Assembly: GCF_032854445.1 (NCBI RefSeq)
Contig: NC_088303.1
Location: forward strand, 36,649,501-36,713,500
DNA from: Liolophura sinensis
Lineage: Eukaryota > Mollusca > Polyplacophora > Chitonida > Chitonidae
DNA: 64,000 bases
Direction of reading: 5' to 3'
In this document: positions 47,201-53,200 of the stretch, piece by piece
Layout: every line of letters starts with the position of its first letter
How positions within the stretch are numbered: position 1 is the stretch's first letter
Notes under the pieces: model-generated
Seen by the model: only the letters and a program-made list of their open reading frames with translations
The model's database searches: none
What the model was told of the DNA's origin: nothing
Position numbers and translations under genes: made by a program

Positions 47201-50200
47201 AGCAGCGCTTTCTAAAACACCCGACAAAAACATCTCTGTTTCCGAGAAAATACTGCTGGAGTCGGCATCAGAGAAGAACCGCATCAGTGAAGTCAAGGTA
47301 ACATTTTGTCGCGTCATACATGTTGTTTTTTTTTATCTCCAAGTTTTCGGTAGAGCTCTAAAAATTTTAATGATTGCACCATTTACATTTGAAGACCAAA
47401 TCTTTGCCCAATGTTAATCCACTTACACTAGTAAATAAACTAATAAATGTTTGTCTGGACTTTTTTTTCTTAGATTTGATGTAGATTTTTCTCTCAGTGA
47501 TAAAAAGTTTGAATGAGGACAGTCTGGTGACATCAGTATAAAGGTAGTATGCTGTTATTGGATTTGATCTCATTTCTAGTGTCTTCAGTGTAAAGCCAAT
47601 GTGCTTTAACTGGATGTGATGTCAGGTCTGGTATCTTTCGCATGAAGCCAATATGATATGAGTAATAAAAATAGTATTTAAATTTGGTGAAATTTTGGAG
47701 AATTTTGAAACACAATTGTATTTTTGATCAATGGTGTGCTTGTGCCTTCAGGCAACTGAAGTGTTCATTCGGTCTGACGAGCCCAAATTCCCGCACGAGT
47801 GCGCTCACTGTAATAAAAGTTTTAAAAAGCCCAGTGACCTTGTGAGACATGTACGTATACACACTGGAGAGAAACCCTACAGCTGTGATCTGTGCGGGCG
47901 CTCATTCACCGTAAAATCAACGCTGGACAGTCACATGAAAACACATGGAACAGGTCAGTGACCACCAGTTTTATAAGCCTGCATTATAGGTCCCCTTCAA
48001 TGGGTATGGATGACCATGGGTTTCCCTTGCTGAAACTTCTGCATGCCCGGGGGTTCCCCTGCTGAAACTTCTGCATGCCCGGGGGTTCCCCTGCTGAAAC
48101 TTCTGCATTCGCATTTAGGACCCACAAGGTGCTCACATGATTGAGGCCAGTTTTGGTCTCAAACTGTAAGAAATGAAACCATGAACTTCTCACATTTTCA
48201 GTGGATAATTTAGGAATTAATTTTCTTCTGAAAGACAATTAAAAGTGCTGGAAAGCCCGGTAAAGCGACAGATTTGAGGTAGGGGGGATGGCAGGGAAAG
48301 TCTCACAGCTTTAAATTTATGTTACTTTTTCTTATGAATTGGTTTTTCATGTCAACACTGTATTTGGAGAATTGAAATATCCTGTGCATTTTAATCATCA
48401 ACACCAATCCTGTTATAGCCTGTTATTCTCTCTTTGATATGACCTCTGTGGACCACAGTTGACGTGAAGAAAGCGAAAATACATGATAACTGTGTGTGTG
48501 TGTTTGTGTCTGCTTGTTTGTAGGTGACAAAAATTACAAGTGTCACGTCTGTAGCTCCCTATTCTCCACAAAGGGCAGTCTCAAGGTGCATATGCGGCTG
48601 CACACAGGGGCCAAGCCCTTCAAGTGTCCTCACTGTGACCAGCAGTTCAGAACCTCAGGGCACAGGAAGAGCCATATTGTGTCCCACCTCAAGGAAGACG
48701 CCCCAAAGAAACGCCGCACCTCGCCCAGGATGGCCAACATGCCAGCAGTCAGGCTAGTAGATGAAAATGACCAGCAGATCTTGGCCAATGGCAATTCGGG
48801 CATAGCGCTGAGTCAGGTGATAAATGTAGACCAATCACAGTTGCAGCAGCAACAACAGCAGACAGTGCTTCCAGTGACGCTTGGGGAGGGCGGCACATCG
48901 CTTAACGAGAGTGCATTGGCGGCACATGTTTTACAGGGTCTGGAGGGTATACAGCTGCACTTTACCAGTAACCTGGGTCAGGGGGTGCAGATTGGCGCTC
49001 TGGACACTGGCTTACTACAGCAGACTGTACAGATAGATGGGAACCTTCTCCAGCAGCTACAACAACAAGGTAACCTCAACATCACCATTAACCCTAACCT
49101 TCTGCCTCAGAACTTACCGGAAACCAGCCTCCTGCAGAATGTCCAGATACAGCCTGTGTCTGTCATGGAAAACCTCAACCCTAACGTCATTGTGCAGCCC
49201 ATGTCCACCATTGTCCTGCCGGGATTGGACAACCAGCAGAACGTTGCCAATCAGGCTGCAGAATTGGCCAACTCAGTGCAGCTTGAGCCAGGGCAGGAGG
49301 CGACCTTCCTGGTGGCAGCAGACGGATCTGAGGCACAGGTATGCAAACACCACAACTTGTGCATGAAAGTCATCTGAACTTCATAGTGGTTTATCGTAAA
49401 CCACATTAAATTTCATGTGATTTGTCATGAACTTTATGGAGTAATGATGAGTAGTGTGTGAAAGATTCCAAGTAACTATAGGTGATTAATCAAAGGGCAA
49501 AAGTTCTCATTTGTTGCAGCACATAGAAAGAAAGAGAAAATTGCATGCATGTGTATTTCTCTCCTTAACTCTTCCCTGTATACAAGTCCGTTTATTGTGT
49601 GCAGTTTCAAAAGTTTCATGTCCTGATGTTGAATGAAAATTTGCTTTTGACTTGAATGAGAAAAAAGATTAATGATTGGAATACGTGTGGAAAAAAAATC
49701 ATTAAGTACATATATCTACTCCATGTATTCCTCACCTATGGTTGCAATTAGCTTGTGAAACATTGATTGGTGACAAATTGTGTCTGGTACGGAAATGATC
49801 TAAAGTTTCGCTGGCGGACTCGGAAAGTGTAACCCAGGATTCACTACATTGATTGTGGTTCTTACTGACTGGGCGCCATGGGAGAGCATCGACAGTGGTC
49901 AGAGGATTATATGGACAGTCCCCGAATGTAATAGACAAGCTCACGCTTCACTGAGCAGCCAGTCTATGCTTCTGCCACCAACAGTTCATGTTTTCCTCAG
50001 TTTTAATCATAATGAATCTAGGTTTACTTCACAAAAGGTGCACCATGATTATTTTATGATGGCCAGTTTATGATAAAAGGGAATTCAAGAGAAAACTCCC
50101 TGGAGATTGATGAGCTTAAGCATGACCACCCAGTAACTTTAAACATGTGGAGTGGCACGTCAAATATCCCGTCGTCAGTATGCTTGCAGAGCTCTTCATG

Positions 50201-53200
50201 TACAAAATTATAAGAGAACTTAGCACCATGTAAATGCTTACTTGCCAGTTACCAGCAGATGATCACTGAAACTGTGTTTAAAGCAAGAACTTACAATTAC
50301 AGGGCTCGAAATCTCCATATGTCTGTTATGCTTATTGATAGCATGATTTTTGCCGACGAAAGGCAAAAAAAAATAATCTTACCTTTCGCTGCCGACACCT
50401 GAGCATATTTGCATACTGCTAATCATAAAACATGCGCTTTATTTTGATATATAGCCAGTCAGTGTTGTGCGAACTACACTGTGTGTCAACAACACAGACA
50501 AATACTGTCTAACTCCCGATATGCCAGACTCGCACACAGTGCTACCGTAAAGGGGTCAAAGTTAATCATGGTAGTTTTCGGGAACTGTGTTTAATGTCCG
50601 GGGGGGGGGGGGGGGTACCAATTTCAAAAAGCGGGAAAGCTAACTCTTCTGCAATAGGGCAGTTCCAATTGTAACGAAATGTGCGTGTAGACTGACATAC
50701 TAAAGTGGAATTACATAAACACGGGAAGCTGACATCAGATATTTCTCAGTGGAATTAGTTTTTAGCTGAAACACATTTGTACGCATATTTTTTGTGTATT
50801 GAGGTCTCTTAGCGGACAACCGTTCACCAGATGTGAGGTGACTTCCACATAGGCCTAACCTGAATAATCAGTTCATCTGTAGTGTACATTGTGCATTTTG
50901 GACATTGGAATTTAAAGGTTGTAATACACTTCACCTGTCTTGACACTTTCTTCGATTTCATTTATGGGTACATTTAGAGATGTACATGTAGGCTTACTAG
51001 TCAGGAAACCTGCACACCTCGTTGTCAGTGACTTGATCCCACCTGGCTAGGATTAACAGATAGTGCTGCCAAGTGCCGTGCAGGGTAATGAATCGGGCCA
51101 GGGGCTAATAACTCTCCTCTGTCATCTTGCTACCAGCTCAGATCGTGCTTAACTCACTGTCGAAACTTTGGGTCATTTACCGTAGTTCTACTGATTCTAA
51201 TATGTTCTTTGTGAATATCATTCACCACATATACTTTATAGCCCAGTCAGTAGTGTGAGGGTAGAATGACACCCAAAATCCTACAATTGTCAGCAGGCTG
51301 AAAAGCACATTTACATAAAAAATTCTTGAATGAGGCATTAAACACCAATCAATACATGTAAATAAATAAATTATCCAGTGTCAGTCAAAAACCCTTTTTT
51401 TTACCTTGTGGCTAACAGCAGGTAAGGTTACAGCAGGCTGATGCAACGTCTGGGCCACCCTTGTCCCTACTGCCTGACCCTGCCCCCCAGCCTGGCCAGG
51501 AGACCACCCCTGAGGAGGATACGACCAGCCAGACTAATGAGAACCTGACTCATGAAGACTCGGCTAATGTCAGTCTGGGCTCCACGGCAGCACCTGATAC
51601 CGACCGCATTCACGTCTGCTTGGTAAGCAAGAAAGTATAGATTTGTGTTGATGTTTGTTGATTGTGAGTGAAAATGAGTGTTTTGGTGGCGTACATGGCA
51701 TTTTTAAATAGATTTTTGAACTAGGGCTGAATTTAGCCCTGTCCTAGGTGTCCTGGCATCTTGGATCCACTCAAAATGCATGCTAGCCAAAACACCCACT
51801 ATACCAAAACACTCACTAAATAAGGGCACATTAGTGACACTGTACTTAGTTAATTTTATCTTAATGAAGCTCTTTAACATACATGTAATATGATGTTTTA
51901 ATTAGATAAAGCTGAGCACTTGTGTTTGACCATATGGTGTCTGAAACAACAGGAGATAAACATGGGAGCTAAGCTGATGACACGGAGGTGATTGTTTGAG
52001 ATACCTGCTTTGAAGATAAAGAAAATATGATTAATTTAATGAAATTCAGTTCTCTTTTTTACATACCAAAGGTTGTATTTTATATATTTTATTTTTATTA
52101 AATACAGTAAAATTATTACAGTGCAGTGTACTGAGAGATGAAGTCAATGGTGCTTTAATTTTAGATCCCCAATCATCAGTTTAGTTCAAATTAATTAAAT
52201 GTTGAGGTCTATTTTCTTCAATTTCTGATATTTACTTGCCTCATGTAAAGCAAGAGGTTTTGCTCTACATGGTGGTGGGTTTCCCCTGGGCTCTGCCTGG
52301 TTTCCTCCCACCATAATGCTGGCCGCCGTTGTATAAGTGAAATATTGTTGAGTGCGGCGTAAAACACCAATCAAATAAAGAAATAAATCAGGAGCGTATG
52401 ATTTTCTGACATTAAAACAAGCCCATTTATAAGTTTGCCATTTATTACGTACGATGTATAAATGAATCTATACAAATAATAATAAACCGAAGCGTGGTAG
52501 CCATGTCAGCATTTTTCGGTGCTAATTAAGTATGAAGCAATATTAAAATTGATGGGTTTGCATGCCTGTAGAATTTATCACCAGAAAGACATCCAGTTTC
52601 AGTCTCTGCCCTGTACACAGTCGGCATGAAAATCCTCGAACTTCGTGCAGAATATCTAGAGTAACTCATAATGACATCACAGCGTCATTCGTTCCCAAAT
52701 TATGTTCCCAGTCTGTGCAAGTCTAAAAACTACATTGTATTATATATGCTTGCCGCAGACATGCTTTATCAGAAAAGTCAAAAAAAAAGCATGCTTAAAA
52801 CACCAGTAGGATATTTGGCTAGGATCTGGCTGTGCTTGATAGCACACTGGTATGAGGAGGACTAATTACTGTAAAATGAACAATTCATGGCTTCAATACA
52901 TCGCTTCGATACTGGAGCTGAAGTTTAGCATTCATGTGTCTCCTACAAATGACCTGTTTGTGGCTTTGATGCCAAATATAGGTTTTGTTTTTACTTTCTT
53001 ACAATCTCCTTTGATGCATCACTGTATGAGTTTTAGCATTGTTCTGGCCTTTAGTATTTACTTTGGAGGTTAGCATGTTTGGAACTCTGCAGTCCAGGTG
53101 GATTCATTCATTTAAATGTAATCTTATTGAGTGTATAATTAGCATCATTTAAGGATAAAGAAAATGGCTCAAATAATGTATTTCATCATAATTTTGACCT

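Noticed and set aside
48524-49366. Alternative-frame proteins within ZNF236 exon 22
   Set aside because: They are shadows of the finger and Gln-rich frame, with no motif of their own.
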